A stretch of DNA of 47,762 nucleotides from assembly GCA_937981955.1 (NCBI GenBank), contig CALJNA010000030.1:1-47762 (forward strand), read 5' to 3'. The notes under the pieces were generated by a model. That model saw only the letters and a list, made by a program, of their open reading frames with translations, was not told where the DNA came from and did no database searches. The translations under genes and the position numbers were made by a program. This DNA comes from an uncultured Granulosicoccaceae bacterium (GTDB lineage: Bacteria; Pseudomonadota; Gammaproteobacteria; Granulosicoccales; Granulosicoccaceae). Positions 33,762-43,344 of the stretch are shown one piece after another. Every line of letters starts with the position of its first letter. Position 1 is the first letter of the stretch.

Positions 33762-36509
33762 TTAGTCGGCGTCTAACACTTCTTGCAATGCGGTATACGC
33801 AGGTTTTGGCTGATAATCTCTATCTAGCAGCAGTGGAGTATCACCTCTTAACCAGGTGTAGCGATCGGTGATTCCCCAGACCTGCATGGCTCGGCACGCG
33901 GCTTGTTCAAGACAGATGGTGGCGATTTCTTCGTAAACCGCTGCCTGATCCGCTTCAGTGGTGCCGGCTCGCATGCCCACATCCATCTCTGTGATGTAGA
34001 TATCCAGCCCGAGGTTGGCAAAACGTTCAAAAGTACTGGCTACCCTGTCGAATGCAGTGAAGTCAGAGCCAATGTGCATTTGAAAACCAATGCCATCTAA
34101 AGGCACATCATTGGCAATCAAGTCTTCCATTAGCTCAAACGTTGCGTCGGTTTTGGCATCACCATAAGCAATGTCGTAATCGTTATAGATGAGTTCAGCA
34201 TTCGGCGCACCAGCACGGGCACGTCGAAACGCTCTCTCGATATAGTCTTCACCCATGGCCTGGAACCACACAGAATTGCGGTAGCTGCCATCGTCTTCAA
34301 ATGCTTCGTTGACCACATCCCAAATTTCTACGGTGTCGTATCGTGCAGTCATCGTGTCGATGAAATCATTCATCATGTCTTCACGATCGTCTACGGCTGA
34401 GTTCTGCACCCATTGCGGTAATGCTGTGTACCAGACCAGCGTGTGTCCGTGCAGGGTCATGTTGTTATCAGTGGCGAAGTCAACCAGCGTATCGGCTGCA
34501 TCGAATCGGTATTCACCGGGCTCGGGATTGATGTATGACCACTTCATGGAGTTTTCTGCGGTGACCATGTTGAACTCTTCAGCAGCGGTTGCCTGATACA
34601 GATCAGCATCGGGTCGGTTGAAGTAATTCAGTAACGATGCATAACCGAATAACAGTTCTCTGTCATCAGCAAGATCTCTCAAGCGCTCTCCGCTTCTAAC
34701 GAATTGGTCAGGGTCGGCGACACGAAGTGGCACGCTACTGTTAGCCGTGAGCGTGTCATCTTCTGAGTCCACTGCCAGAAATTCCAGGGTGTTCAGTCCG
34801 GCATCGTCGGCATCGGTTGTCCAGCGCAATACTTTGACGTTCGGAAACTCAGGGTGTTGTTCGAAGCTTGCACCGGCAGGGAGGTTGAGCATGCTTAAAT
34901 CCGGAACCGTTCCGTTGGCATCAGTCGCTTTGACTTCCATAACAACGGTATCGCCAATGCGAACCAGATGCTCACCGATCAGGTCGATACCCGGTGGCTC
35001 GTTGCGAATCGTGCTTGGATCCTCTGGCATCTCAATGGTTAACGAGAATGTTTGTACTGTCGTAAGCGTAGGGTTGAGTGAATCAAATGCCGTGACCGTT
35101 ATGTTGTAACTGCCTACATCGGGTTGCAACGGACGCCATCGAAGCGTGCGCGAACCGTCTAGGTTGTCAATTGACTGCATGCCAACAGGTAAGTTGCCAA
35201 TGAACAGTCCCGGGGTATCTCCGTCAATGTCGGTTGGTCTGATCAAAACGTTAACCGTTTCTCCGGCAAACGCCAGTTGATCATCAAGGCCTTCAAACAC
35301 CGGAGCCAGGTTGTCACCCTCGGGTAATGTGCGTCGCTGTGATGCCGGAGAAAAGTTTCGCGCTATATCGAATGCAACAACGCTGTAAGAATAAGATGCG
35401 CTGCTGTTAACTGTGGTGCTGAACGTAGTGCCGGCAACCGTTGTCAGATAGGCATTGTTTTCGTAAATGTTGTAGCCCGCAATTCCCACATTATCTGTTG
35501 AGGCATCCCAGGTGAGCGTTATATCAGCCGTGTCACCGCTCGCTTCCCAGGTACCGGTAACATTGATCGGTGTGCTTGGAACTTCGGTGTCTTCCTGAAC
35601 CACAACGTTATCCGGAAGCACGAGTGGGTCGGTGCGTTGTGCAAAGTTTCCATCGTAGTCGAACGCAACTATGTAGTAAGTGTATGGCGTGTCAGCCAGC
35701 ACCGTACCTTCATAGGCTTCAGCGAACACGGTGGTTTTATAACCATCATTTTCATACACGTTGTAACCGGCGACAGCCTGATCATCAGTAGATGGCTCCC
35801 AGCTTATGGCAACGGTTTGTTGCGCACCAGTGCCGGTTATGTCACCTGCGAGTCCCAATGGTGTTGACGGTGGAATTGTCGTGTCGACTGGTCCGTTATC
35901 GGGCAGAGTTAAACGTTCGGATGCCGCAGAGAAATTGACCCGGGTATCGAACGCGACAATTGAATAGGCATAGACTTGTCCGGCTACAACCGTACCTTCA
36001 TATTGCGTATCGAAAACTGTGGTCAGGTACTGATTGTTTTGATAGACGTTGTATCCGCTAACTGCTTCATCATCTGTAGACGGTTCCCAGCTTATAGAAA
36101 CTGTCGTGCCGTCGATGGAACCGGTGAGCCCAGTGGGAACACTCGGTGGAATAGTCAGGTCATCTGGTACTGCCGACTCTGGCAAGGTGAGTTGGTCTGA
36201 GCGTGGTGAATACTCCGATGGTGCTGCGGTGAACGCGGTAACGTAGAAGTTGTACACCAGGTTGCCATCGGCAGGGCCGGAATAGCTGTTGGTTTGAGTC
36301 GTTGTCAGGTAGTCGTTATTGACATACACGTTATAGCCGACTGCATCTTCAACAGCGCCCCATTGCAACTCAACACTGTCATCGGTTAACTCGCCCGTAA
36401 GAGCGGTTGGTGCACCAGGTGCAGCATGAGTAAAACTGCTGCAAGCCAGACAAAACAGAATTGCTGTTCGACCGGTTAATAGCTTTGCAGAGTGGATAAA
36501 CGCTTTCAT
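33762..36509 (-). CDS. Secreted endo-1,4-beta-xylanase, GH10, with four FN3 and two cadherin-like domains
   Basis: A 915-residue exported glycoside hydrolase. A signal peptide (MKAFIHSAKLL to THA, about 1-30) is followed by four fibronectin type III-like modules sharing GYNVYxNxxYLTT and PSTD motifs (about 32-420), two Ig/cadherin-like modules (about 420-620) and a C-terminal GH10 barrel. Catalytic residues are the acid/base Glu735 in WDVVNEAF and nucleophile Glu841 in YITEMDV; TLVWYTALPQWV and the Trp-rich VWGITDRYTWL are also GH10. The ATG at 36509 was chosen over a longer frame to 36611 because it starts the signal peptide. No carbohydrate-binding module is recognised; the FN3 modules may act as spacers. 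Confidence 0.94.
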   Translation of the reverse strand: MKAFIHSAKLLTGRTAILFCLACSSFTHAAPGAPTALTGELTDDSVELQWGAVEDAVGYNVYVNNDYLTTTQTNSYSGPADGNLVYNFYVTAFTAAPSEYSPRSDQLTLPESAVPDDLTIPPSVPTGLTGSIDGTTVSISWEPSTDDEAVSGYNVYQNNQYLTTVFDTQYEGTVVAGQVYAYSIVAFDTRVNFSAASERLTLPDNGPVDTTIPPSTPLGLAGDITGTGAQQTVAISWEPSTDDQAVAGYNVYENDGYKTTVFAEAYEGTVLADTPYTYYIVAFDYDGNFAQRTDPLVLPDNVVVQEDTEVPSTPINVTGTWEASGDTADITLTWDASTDNVGIAGYNIYENNAYLTTVAGTTFSTTVNSSASYSYSVVAFDIARNFSPASQRRTLPEGDNLAPVFEGLDDQLAFAGETVNVLIRPTDIDGDTPGLFIGNLPVGMQSIDNLDGSRTLRWRPLQPDVGSYNITVTAFDSLNPTLTTVQTFSLTIEMPEDPSTIRNEPPGIDLIGEHLVRIGDTVVMEVKATDANGTVPDLSMLNLPAGASFEQHPEFPNVKVLRWTTDADDAGLNTLEFLAVDSEDDTLTANSSVPLRVADPDQFVRSGERLRDLADDRELLFGYASLLNYFNRPDADLYQATAAEEFNMVTAENSMKWSYINPEPGEYRFDAADTLVDFATDNNMTLHGHTLVWYTALPQWVQNSAVDDREDMMNDFIDTMTARYDTVEIWDVVNEAFEDDGSYRNSVWFQAMGEDYIERAFRRARAGAPNAELIYNDYDIAYGDAKTDATFELMEDLIANDVPLDGIGFQMHIGSDFTAFDRVASTFERFANLGLDIYITEMDVGMRAGTTEADQAAVYEEIATICLEQAACRAMQVWGITDRYTWLRGDTPLLLDRDYQPKPAYTALQEVLDAD

Positions 36510-37141
36510 GAATGATCTGTGTCCGGGTAGATTTTTGCCAAGCCGAGAATATAACGTTATTTGCATTACAGTAGTCTTACATTGGCAACACATTGGTATT
36601 AATACCTGCAAACATTCGTGTTCGTTAAGAATGCGTGACGATTGTTAAAACTGTTGCATCGCATGAGTGTGCTAAACGCCAGCGCAGCAAGTGAGCGAAT
36701 GCACGACTTTGCTGTGGTACTACATTTAAATTATTGGCTGTTTCTTGTTCAATTGGCTGGATACAACGTCGGTTGACTCGTTTGGCTTGCGTCGATTCCA
36801 ACTAACACTTTTTCCTGACCACAAAGGATTGGTGGGAGCCTTGGTCATCAAGCGTAGCCAATATATTGACTCGTGCTGCGTATTCTCGTTCTAAGCGATA
36901 TTGTTCATACACGGCTTATGTATCAAACAAGCAATCCCAAATTTACTGATGCCAAGCCCGTTCCCAAGGGTAAAACTGTATTAGCTCCAAAAGAGTGCAG
37001 ATAACCTGTCGGGTAATTCCGAAAAAGCTATTTAGCCACGATCGTGCAACATTTCAACGTGAAAACCTCGTGAACATGGCATGGCAGGTGCTGGTTCTAA
37101 TCGATTGCTCTAAAAAAACACGCGAAAGGTTAGACAGCATT
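36510..37141. promoter_or_regulatory. Divergent xylanase / OmpA-family intergenic region
   Basis: A 632-bp AT-rich region without a supported gene. Near the xylanase start are two short perfect palindromes, ATAACGTTAT at 36551-36560 and GGTATTAATACC at 36595-36606, centres 45 bp apart, which could be operators. A frame running into the OmpA gene from 36995 lacks a signal peptide or Shine-Dalgarno and is rejected. The remainder shows nothing I can identify. Confidence 0.45.
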
Positions 37142-38347
37142 ATGAAAGCAGTTATCCGAATACCGGCTTGCATGGCAACGCCGAAAAATACTTTGGGTCG
37201 AACGCTGAAGTGTTTGGCGACTGCAGGCATTGTTGTCCTGCCCGCGCTGTTCCAAAGTGCACTGGCGCAAACGCAGCCATCAGCGCAACCGGTCGCTTAC
37301 AACGACTATTACTATGATGATGCGTTTGTTCGTAAATTCTATGCGGGTATTGGTTTCGGCAAAAGCTGGCTTGAGCCTGATACGTCTCAGGTACAGGGTG
37401 TTGATCCCAACAAGCGCGTAAACAATGCCGGACAAATCATGCTGGGTGTTGATATTAACAAGTGGTTGTCCGTTGAGGGTCATGCTGCGTCACTCGGAGA
37501 AGCAGGCTTGTCTCCTTCAGGCACTGTTGGGTATGAGACATACGGTTTGAGTGTTCTGGGCTACCTTGGCAAGAATCGACATCACTACAATCGTCGTGGT
37601 TTCTCAGCGTTTGGCAGACTCGGTTATGGTTTACTGGAAAACGAGCCAAGCCCCGATCTGAACTGGGAGCAGGTTAATCCATCTCATTTGCTTCTGGGCG
37701 CAGGACTGGAATTCGCGACACGCATGGGTCTTGGTGTTCGTGCAGAAGCCATCGCATTTGATACCGATGTGCGCTACGGCCAGCTAAGCTTGCTGTATCG
37801 TTTGGGTAAGCGTCCTGAACGCCGTCGCGAAGCAATTGTTAAAGCGCCGAAAGTCGAGCCGCTGCCAACACCTGTCATTGTGCCTCAACCTGTTCCAGCC
37901 ATTGCTGTGGCACCTGCCGATACGGATGTAGACGGTGTGTACGATTCAACTGATCGTTGTCCGAACACACAGCCGGGTGTTGCTGTTGATGAAATCGGTT
38001 GTGATCTGTTCACCGGTGTTATCGAAGGGGTTAACTTCAATACCAACTCTGCAGACCTGACCCAAACAGCTCAGGGTATTCTGAACGGCGTTGTATCAAC
38101 ACTGGGCCAGTTCCCAACGGTTAATCTGACCATCATGGCTCACACAGACAGTCAAGGTGGCGATCAGGCAAACAAAGATCTGTCGAAGCGACGTGCTCGT
38201 TCGGTTGCTGTGTACCTTGTACAAAATGGTGTTAGCGCCACTCGTTTGAAGGCGTATGGTTTCGGTGAAGACCGACCCATTGACACTAACGAAACATCAG
38301 AAGGTCGTTTGCGTAATCGCCGAGTGGAATTCAGAGCAACGCGATAA
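37142..38347 (+). CDS. OmpA-family outer-membrane protein
   Basis: A 401-residue envelope protein linking outer membrane and peptidoglycan. Its signal peptide ends near SALAQ (about residue 41). A beta-barrel-like region with FYAGIGFGKSWL and alternating polar/hydrophobic stretches (about 60-225) follows, then a Pro/Val linker, a thrombospondin type 3-like calcium motif (DTDVDGVYDSTDRCPNTQ) and the OmpA C-terminal domain (NFNTNSADLT, the HTDSQG loop, LSKRRARSVAVYL, GFGEDRPIDTN, RNRRVEF). The ATG at 37142 was chosen because the signal peptide starts there. A strong terminator follows. Confidence 0.92.
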   Translation: MKAVIRIPACMATPKNTLGRTLKCLATAGIVVLPALFQSALAQTQPSAQPVAYNDYYYDDAFVRKFYAGIGFGKSWLEPDTSQVQGVDPNKRVNNAGQIMLGVDINKWLSVEGHAASLGEAGLSPSGTVGYETYGLSVLGYLGKNRHHYNRRGFSAFGRLGYGLLENEPSPDLNWEQVNPSHLLLGAGLEFATRMGLGVRAEAIAFDTDVRYGQLSLLYRLGKRPERRREAIVKAPKVEPLPTPVIVPQPVPAIAVAPADTDVDGVYDSTDRCPNTQPGVAVDEIGCDLFTGVIEGVNFNTNSADLTQTAQGILNGVVSTLGQFPTVNLTIMAHTDSQGGDQANKDLSKRRARSVAVYLVQNGVSATRLKAYGFGEDRPIDTNETSEGRLRNRRVEFRATR

Positions 38348-38374
38348 GCGTTTGGTTGTAACATGTAAAAAGAG

Positions 38375-38399
38375 CCGGCGTTCATCGCCGGTTTTTTTT
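38375..38399 (+). terminator. Rho-independent terminator after the OmpA-family gene
   Basis: Stem CCGGCG / CGCCGG with loop TTCAT and a T8 tail, 28 nt after the stop. It lies between convergent genes. Confidence 0.92.
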
Positions 38400-38419
38400 A
38401 TCTGCAGTTTGTGTTTTCG

Positions 38420-38890
38420 CTATTGTTTTTTAGCCGCGTATTTTTGTAAGAACCGATCGAGTTGATTGGCAAATTCACGCCGTTCGTTTTGACCCATGGC
38501 CGCCTGACCGCCTGTATCAACACCACTTGACCTTAGCGTATCCATAAAGTCGCGCATGTTCAGGCGTTGCTTGATATTTTCAAGGGAATAAAATTCGCCG
38601 CGTGGATTTAGCGCATGCCCACCTTTTTCGATGATCTCTGCTGCCAACGGTATATCACCGGTGATAACAAGATCACCCGGGTTCAGACGTTTTACGATTT
38701 CGTTGTCTGCTACATCGAATCCGGCAGGAACCTGCAGCAAGCTTATCCATTTAATACGCGGTATCGGCATGGGGTGATTTGCGACCAGGGTCATTGTGAT
38801 TCCGGTGCGTTTGGATGCTTTGAACAGTATTTCCTTGATCACCCCGGGGCAGGCATCGGCATCAACCCAGATTTGTATTTCTTGTGACAC
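38420..38890 (-). CDS. UPF0178/DUF188 family protein (YaiI/YqxD-like)
   Basis: A 156-residue cytoplasmic protein of a conserved family with a PIN-like fold and no proven function. Signatures are [40 protein letters not shown], the [12 protein letters not shown] block and [21 protein letters not shown]. The start is GTG at 38890. Divergent from the glutathione S-transferase gene. Confidence 0.94.
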   Translation of the reverse strand: MSQEIQIWVDADACPGVIKEILFKASKRTGITMTLVANHPMPIPRIKWISLLQVPAGFDVADNEIVKRLNPGDLVITGDIPLAAEIIEKGGHALNPRGEFYSLENIKQRLNMRDFMDTLRSSGVDTGGQAAMGQNERREFANQLDRFLQKYAAKKQ

Positions 38891-39011
38891 CGGTGGCTCC
38901 TTTAATGAATCATTTTCAGCATAATTAGGTCGTATTTTACGACTTTAAAACTTGTCTGAGTGGAATCTCGTGCGATACTAGGATAAGGACTGTTTACAGG
39001 CGAACATAAAG

Positions 39012-39707
39012 ATGAAATACAAACTACATTGTTTTGCGCAGTCGGGTAATGCTTATAAAGCCGCCCTCATGCTCAACCTTTGCCAGGCCGACTGGGAGCC
39101 TGTGTTTGTTGATTTCTTCAATGGCGCACACTTAACAGATGAGTTTCGCGCGCTAAACGAAATGGCTGAGGTGCCGGTTCTTGAAGCGGGCGACCTGGTG
39201 CTGAGTCAGTCGGGTGTCATCCTTGATTATCTGGCAGACTCATTTGAACAGTTCGATGCTGCCAGTGTGCCTGAACACAGAGAAATTCTGCGCTGGCTCA
39301 TGTTTGATAATCACAAATTAACCGGCTCGGTTTCGACCCTGCGTTTCATGCGCACCTTCGCCAAAACCGGTGAAACTGACATCACGCGTTTTTTGCAAGG
39401 CCGGGTCGATCGCGCACTCAGCGTTTTAAACAACCGTGTGTCCGAATCCGAATTTGTCATTGGCGAAAAGCCCACTATCGCTGATATATCCTTGTGTGGT
39501 TATCTTTACTGGCCAGAAGAAATCGGTGTCGATTGGTCAGCTTACGAGGGCATTGCACAATGGCTTGATCGCATTGCTGCCTTACCGGGCTGGGTTCACC
39601 CGCACGAATTGATGCCGGGCCACCCGTTGCCTGAGGCTGTCACCGATGCGCTTGGTGGTTCAAAGCCGGCTGCCACGACAGATAAAAAAGACGACCAGAA
39701 GGCATAA
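39012..39707 (+). CDS. Glutathione S-transferase family protein
   Basis: A 231-residue cytoplasmic protein with an N-terminal thioredoxin-like domain (YKLHCFAQSGNAYKAALMLNL; the catalytic Ser-type position is in QSGN) and the glutathione-binding EVPVLEAGDLVLSQSGVIL. The C-terminal helical domain carries the N-capping box of GSTs (EKPTIADISLCGYLYW). The substrate is unknown. The C-terminus ends in a short lysine/aspartate-rich tail. It is a single gene in its context. Confidence 0.92.
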   Translation: MKYKLHCFAQSGNAYKAALMLNLCQADWEPVFVDFFNGAHLTDEFRALNEMAEVPVLEAGDLVLSQSGVILDYLADSFEQFDAASVPEHREILRWLMFDNHKLTGSVSTLRFMRTFAKTGETDITRFLQGRVDRALSVLNNRVSESEFVIGEKPTIADISLCGYLYWPEEIGVDWSAYEGIAQWLDRIAALPGWVHPHELMPGHPLPEAVTDALGGSKPAATTDKKDDQKA

Positions 39708-39857
39708 TTCCTGCACTTTGAGTCTGGTCGCGCAAATTTCCTGAAGGTTAAAGTTTTCACGCGCGAAGTTCATCACATTCGCCTTCAACGGGCTGATGTG
39801 CGCTATGCGTCCAGCCGATAAAGCTGGCTTGTCAGGAAAGATCGTCACCCATTGCCA

Positions 39858-40952
39858 ATGTTAATATTTTCTCGAGCGGCTAAGCGCTCCTGCCACCCGC
39901 GTGTTCAGACTGCTCGCTCATCTTGCCTGTTGACGCATGCGATAAGTCAGCATGTGTTAAGCCGGCTAAGTAGTGTCTTTGGTTTGCTGATGCTGTGCGT
40001 TCTTTCTATCGGACCAGTCCAGGCGCAAAGCGATGTGAGTGCACTGGAAAAACACGCCATTATCGGTGGGCAGGAGATTGCACGTGAAGCCTATCCTTGG
40101 ATGGCTGCTTTAACCTATAACGTTGATGCCGATCTGTTTAACCGACAGTTTTGCGGTGGCAGTGTTATTGCCGATACCTGGGTGTTGACTGCGGCTCATT
40201 GTTTGTTCGATCAACGTGGCGATCTGTTATCAACCAGCGATTTAAAAGTCGCCATAAACGCCGTTGATTTACGTGACGAACAGGTCGCAACGGAAATGGT
40301 TGTGGCTAATGTTTATATTCACCCCGAATATGATCATGCTGCGAACAACCCGCACAGTGACATAGCTTTGCTGGAACTCGCAACGCCTACCGGTGTCACA
40401 CCGATAACCTTGTCGACAAAGGCATCGTCGAAATTAATCGGTTTACAGGCCACGGTGATTGGCTGGGGTGCAACCGATAACAGCGATCCATCAAGGCCGA
40501 AGTTTCCTGATTGGTCGCATTCGGTTGATGTACCGATCGTGTCGTTAGAAATTTGTAACGGACCGCAATCTTATATGGATGCCATATATCCGAATCAATT
40601 GTGTGCAGGCTACGCTGAGGGTCAGCGCGACAGCTGTGTCGGTGACAGTGGCGGACCGCTTATTACAACGTACGAAGGCGTTGAACAACAAGTGGGCGTA
40701 GTCAGCTTTGGTTATGGTTGTGCGTTGCCTAATTTCTACGGCATCTACACCGATGTCCCATATTTCATCGGCTGGATAAACCAATTTGTTTATGTCGGTG
40801 AGCCCGAATTTGAACCTGAGCAAATCATTCCACGTACTCAAAACGCCACTAACGGTATTAGCACTGTGTCTGACTCGAGCGGCGGTGCAGCGTCGTGGTT
40901 TGTTATGCTATTGCTTGGACTGGGCGCGTTGTTAAGGCGGCGATGGGCATGA
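39858..40952 (+). CDS. Secreted trypsin-like (S1) serine protease with GlyGly-CTERM-like tail
   Basis: A 364-residue exported protease. The activation site IIGGQ follows the leader; the triad is His114 (TAAHC), Asp168 (SDIALLEL) and Ser264 (CVGDSGGPL). Asp-containing S1 pocket residues suggest Arg/Lys preference (QRDSCVGDSGG). The C-terminus SSGGAASWFVMLLLGL, then a short hydrophobic stretch and RRRWA, is the GlyGly-CTERM pattern known from Vibrio VesB, cleaved by rhombosortase. The leader is long and basic; starts at TTG 39852 or GTG 39954 are alternatives, and the GTG would give a more ordinary signal peptide. Its stop overlaps the next start by 4 nt (ATGA). Confidence 0.9.
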   Translation: MLIFSRAAKRSCHPRVQTARSSCLLTHAISQHVLSRLSSVFGLLMLCVLSIGPVQAQSDVSALEKHAIIGGQEIAREAYPWMAALTYNVDADLFNRQFCGGSVIADTWVLTAAHCLFDQRGDLLSTSDLKVAINAVDLRDEQVATEMVVANVYIHPEYDHAANNPHSDIALLELATPTGVTPITLSTKASSKLIGLQATVIGWGATDNSDPSRPKFPDWSHSVDVPIVSLEICNGPQSYMDAIYPNQLCAGYAEGQRDSCVGDSGGPLITTYEGVEQQVGVVSFGYGCALPNFYGIYTDVPYFIGWINQFVYVGEPEFEPEQIIPRTQNATNGISTVSDSSGGAASWFVMLLLGLGALLRRRWA

Positions 40953-41512
40953 GAAAGTTTTTTACACCTATTTCAATGATGTTGGCGCTGACTGTTGGCG
41001 GGTGTGCAACCACGTCAACGTCGATCAAAGAAGACAATGGTCGTGTGTTGCTTGCCGAGAGTCATATCGGTGAACAGTACGACAGCGTTATGGCTCGCGC
41101 AGCAACGAAGTTTGATGTTGAACCTCAGTGTGAGCAGCGCAGGGTGTCCTTGCAAAAGCAACGAAAAGCCTTCATGTACGAGATTTGCGGATTTATGCCG
41201 AAAGGGCAGCGCTTTTCCGACGCACCGCTATCCGAAGTGGTTTACCACTTTATCGGACAATCGTTAGTGCGAGTGGATGTGCGCGCAGAAGGTGAGTCGG
41301 CTTTGCTCGATAGTGTGAGCAACGATATGTCTGCAATCTTTGGTTCAAGCCAGTCTATCAAGTCAACGCTTGGAGCCAATAGCTATCAGTGGAATGCAAA
41401 ACAGCATGTTGCCGGAGTTCGCGCCGGCGCCGGTGCAAGTGCCGGTAACGTTCATGTCCGGCTGCTAGATCAATCTTTGCTAGACAACGCGCCGTGGTTA
41501 GCCGAAGAGTAA
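40949..41512 (+). CDS. Hypothetical lipoprotein coupled to the trypsin-like protease
   Basis: A 187-residue protein starting at ATG 40949, which overlaps the protease stop in an ATGA junction, so it is translationally coupled. The N-terminus MRKFFTPISMMLALTVGGC has a lipobox with the lipidated Cys at 19, predicting a membrane lipoprotein. The rest contains two cysteines and no recognisable domain. Upstream frame codons to 40895 lie within the protease gene and are rejected. It could inhibit, chaperone or anchor the protease; that is inference from the coupling alone. Confidence 0.8.
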   Translation: MRKFFTPISMMLALTVGGCATTSTSIKEDNGRVLLAESHIGEQYDSVMARAATKFDVEPQCEQRRVSLQKQRKAFMYEICGFMPKGQRFSDAPLSEVVYHFIGQSLVRVDVRAEGESALLDSVSNDMSAIFGSSQSIKSTLGANSYQWNAKQHVAGVRAGAGASAGNVHVRLLDQSLLDNAPWLAEE

Positions 41513-41527
41513 CCGGATCAGGTCGGA

Positions 41528-42247
41528 TCAATTTTTCGGCAGAAACTCCGATCGAATCTGATCAAAACTAATGTGGCGAATATCGCGCCCTTTAACCAGA
41601 TACACCACGTATTCGCAAATATTCACTGAATGATCTCCGATTCGCTCCAGCGCCCGAGCACACCAGGTGATTTTCAGCAGCGTGGAGACGTTTCGCGGGT
41701 CTTCCATTAAGTGGCTGGCTAGCAGTCTTGAAAGCGTGTTGTATTCTGCGTTGATATCTTCATCGCGAGCCGCTGTTTTAATCGCCGCATCAACGTCAAG
41801 TCGGGCAAACGCATCGAGTGCATCGCGCAGCATGGACTTAACCAGCTCTCCCAGGTGTCGAAGCTCTTTTCGATAAGTCACCACTTTGCTCGCTTCAGTG
41901 AGTTCGGTTGAAAACCGGCCCATTTTTTCGGCTTCATCACCAATACGCTCAAGGTCGGTGATGACTTTGATGACGGTAACGATCAAACGCAAATCACTGG
42001 CAGCGGGTTGTCTTCTGGCCAGAATATGAATGCATTCTTCATCAATCTCGACTTCGAGTTTATTGACTTCAAAATCAGCGGTTGCGACTTCATTGCCAAG
42101 ATCGGCGTCTGACTCAAGCAGAGCGGTGAGGCCTTTGCTGACTTGTTGTTCCACAAGCCCGCCCATGGCGAGTACTTTGTTGCGCACATCTTCCAGTTCC
42201 TGATTGAACTGTTGAGAGATATGTTGATCAAGATGTAGTTTGTCCAT
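41528..42247 (-). CDS. phoU: Phosphate-specific transport accessory protein PhoU
   Basis: A 239-residue cytoplasmic regulator made of two three-helix bundles that links PstSCAB to PhoR and represses the Pho regulon when phosphate is ample. Metal-binding repeats are visible: DEECIHILARRQPAASDLR, DLERIGDEAEKMGR, the NALSRLL-like segment and RALERIGDHSVNICEYVVYLV. It is the last gene of the pst-phoU unit and is convergent with the lipoprotein gene. Confidence 0.97.
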   Translation of the reverse strand: MDKLHLDQHISQQFNQELEDVRNKVLAMGGLVEQQVSKGLTALLESDADLGNEVATADFEVNKLEVEIDEECIHILARRQPAASDLRLIVTVIKVITDLERIGDEAEKMGRFSTELTEASKVVTYRKELRHLGELVKSMLRDALDAFARLDVDAAIKTAARDEDINAEYNTLSRLLASHLMEDPRNVSTLLKITWCARALERIGDHSVNICEYVVYLVKGRDIRHISFDQIRSEFLPKN

Positions 42248-42330
42248 GGTCCTGCTATCGCTGGTTGGCGTGCCTGTAACTATAGTGAGTTTTTAATACA
42301 GCGCTGGGCAAGCGTTCTATACACAATATG

Positions 42331-43221
42331 TTAACCAAATCTACCGGTGATGTAGTTTTCAGTTAGTTCATGTGATGGATTCGTGAATATATGATTGGTT
42401 TCACCCACCTCGACTAATTTTCCAAGGTGAAAGTAGGCCGTACGTTGAGAAACCCGCGCAGCCTGTTGCATGGAGTGCGTAACAATGGCAATGGCATAGT
42501 TCTGTCGCAGTTCATCAATCAGTTCTTCAATGCGTGCAGTAGCAATAGGATCAAGTGCAGAGCAGGGTTCATCCATTAAGATGACTTCGGGGCTGACCGC
42601 GATGGTGCGCGCAATGCACAGTCTTTGTTGCTGACCACCGGACAGGCTTGTACCCGGTGCATCAAAGCGGTCTTTGACTTCATCGTACAGACCGGCTTTT
42701 TGTAATGATTCGATAACGATCTCATCGAGTTCAGCTCGATTGCCTGCCAGCCCGTGGATACGAGGACCATAGGCAACGTTATCGTAAATGCTTTTCGCAA
42801 ACGGGTTGGGCTTTTGAAACACCATGCCAACGCGTGCGCGCAACAAGACCGGATCGAGATCGGGACCATAAAGGTCTTCGCCGTCAAGTGACATCTGTCC
42901 GGTTACTCTGCAAGTAGGAATGGTGTCGTTCATTCTGTTCAGGCAGCGAAGAAAGGTTGACTTGCCACAGCCTGAAGGGCCGATCATGGCGATGACTTCG
43001 TTGTTTGCAATATCAAGGCTAACGTCGTAGATAGCCTGCTTCTCACCGTAGAACACGTCAACGTTGGAGAGTCGCATTTTTGGATTGTCGACGGTTACGT
43101 CGCCAACCGTCCCTTTGATGTTGTCAAAAACGTCTTGATGAGAATCGCTCACAGTAGTGCTTCTATAATCCTTTGGGTGCCCGACGGCAGGTTCGACAAG
43201 TCTTGATGTTACCGTACTCAT
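42331..43221 (-). CDS. pstB: Phosphate ABC transporter ATP-binding protein PstB
   Basis: ATPase of the high-affinity phosphate importer. Signatures are Walker [13 protein letters not shown] motif [13 protein letters not shown], Walker [14 protein letters not shown] and H-loop VTHSMQQA. The ATG at 43221 gives 296 residues; a TTG at 43227 is two codons earlier. About 40 extra residues precede the usual N-terminus ([20 protein letters not shown]), making it longer than E. coli PstB (257). It lies about 120 nt after pstA. Confidence 0.97.
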   Translation of the reverse strand: MSTVTSRLVEPAVGHPKDYRSTTVSDSHQDVFDNIKGTVGDVTVDNPKMRLSNVDVFYGEKQAIYDVSLDIANNEVIAMIGPSGCGKSTFLRCLNRMNDTIPTCRVTGQMSLDGEDLYGPDLDPVLLRARVGMVFQKPNPFAKSIYDNVAYGPRIHGLAGNRAELDEIVIESLQKAGLYDEVKDRFDAPGTSLSGGQQQRLCIARTIAVSPEVILMDEPCSALDPIATARIEELIDELRQNYAIAIVTHSMQQAARVSQRTAYFHLGKLVEVGETNHIFTNPSHELTENYITGRFG

Positions 43222-43344
43222 GCTCAAAACGCCTCATTCTTCTCGCTCAATAATGTTTGAGCCGCGAACCGTCCTGATGGATCCATAGATTGTTTCCGGA
43301 CCTGGAGTTGCACGGTTCTGCCAGCTTGACCAGTCATCCTGAGC

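Noticed and set aside
36995..37141. 49 extra N-terminal codons for the OmpA-family protein
   Set aside because: They would bury the signal peptide behind a polar, cysteine-containing leader; the ATG at 37142 gives an ordinary exported protein.
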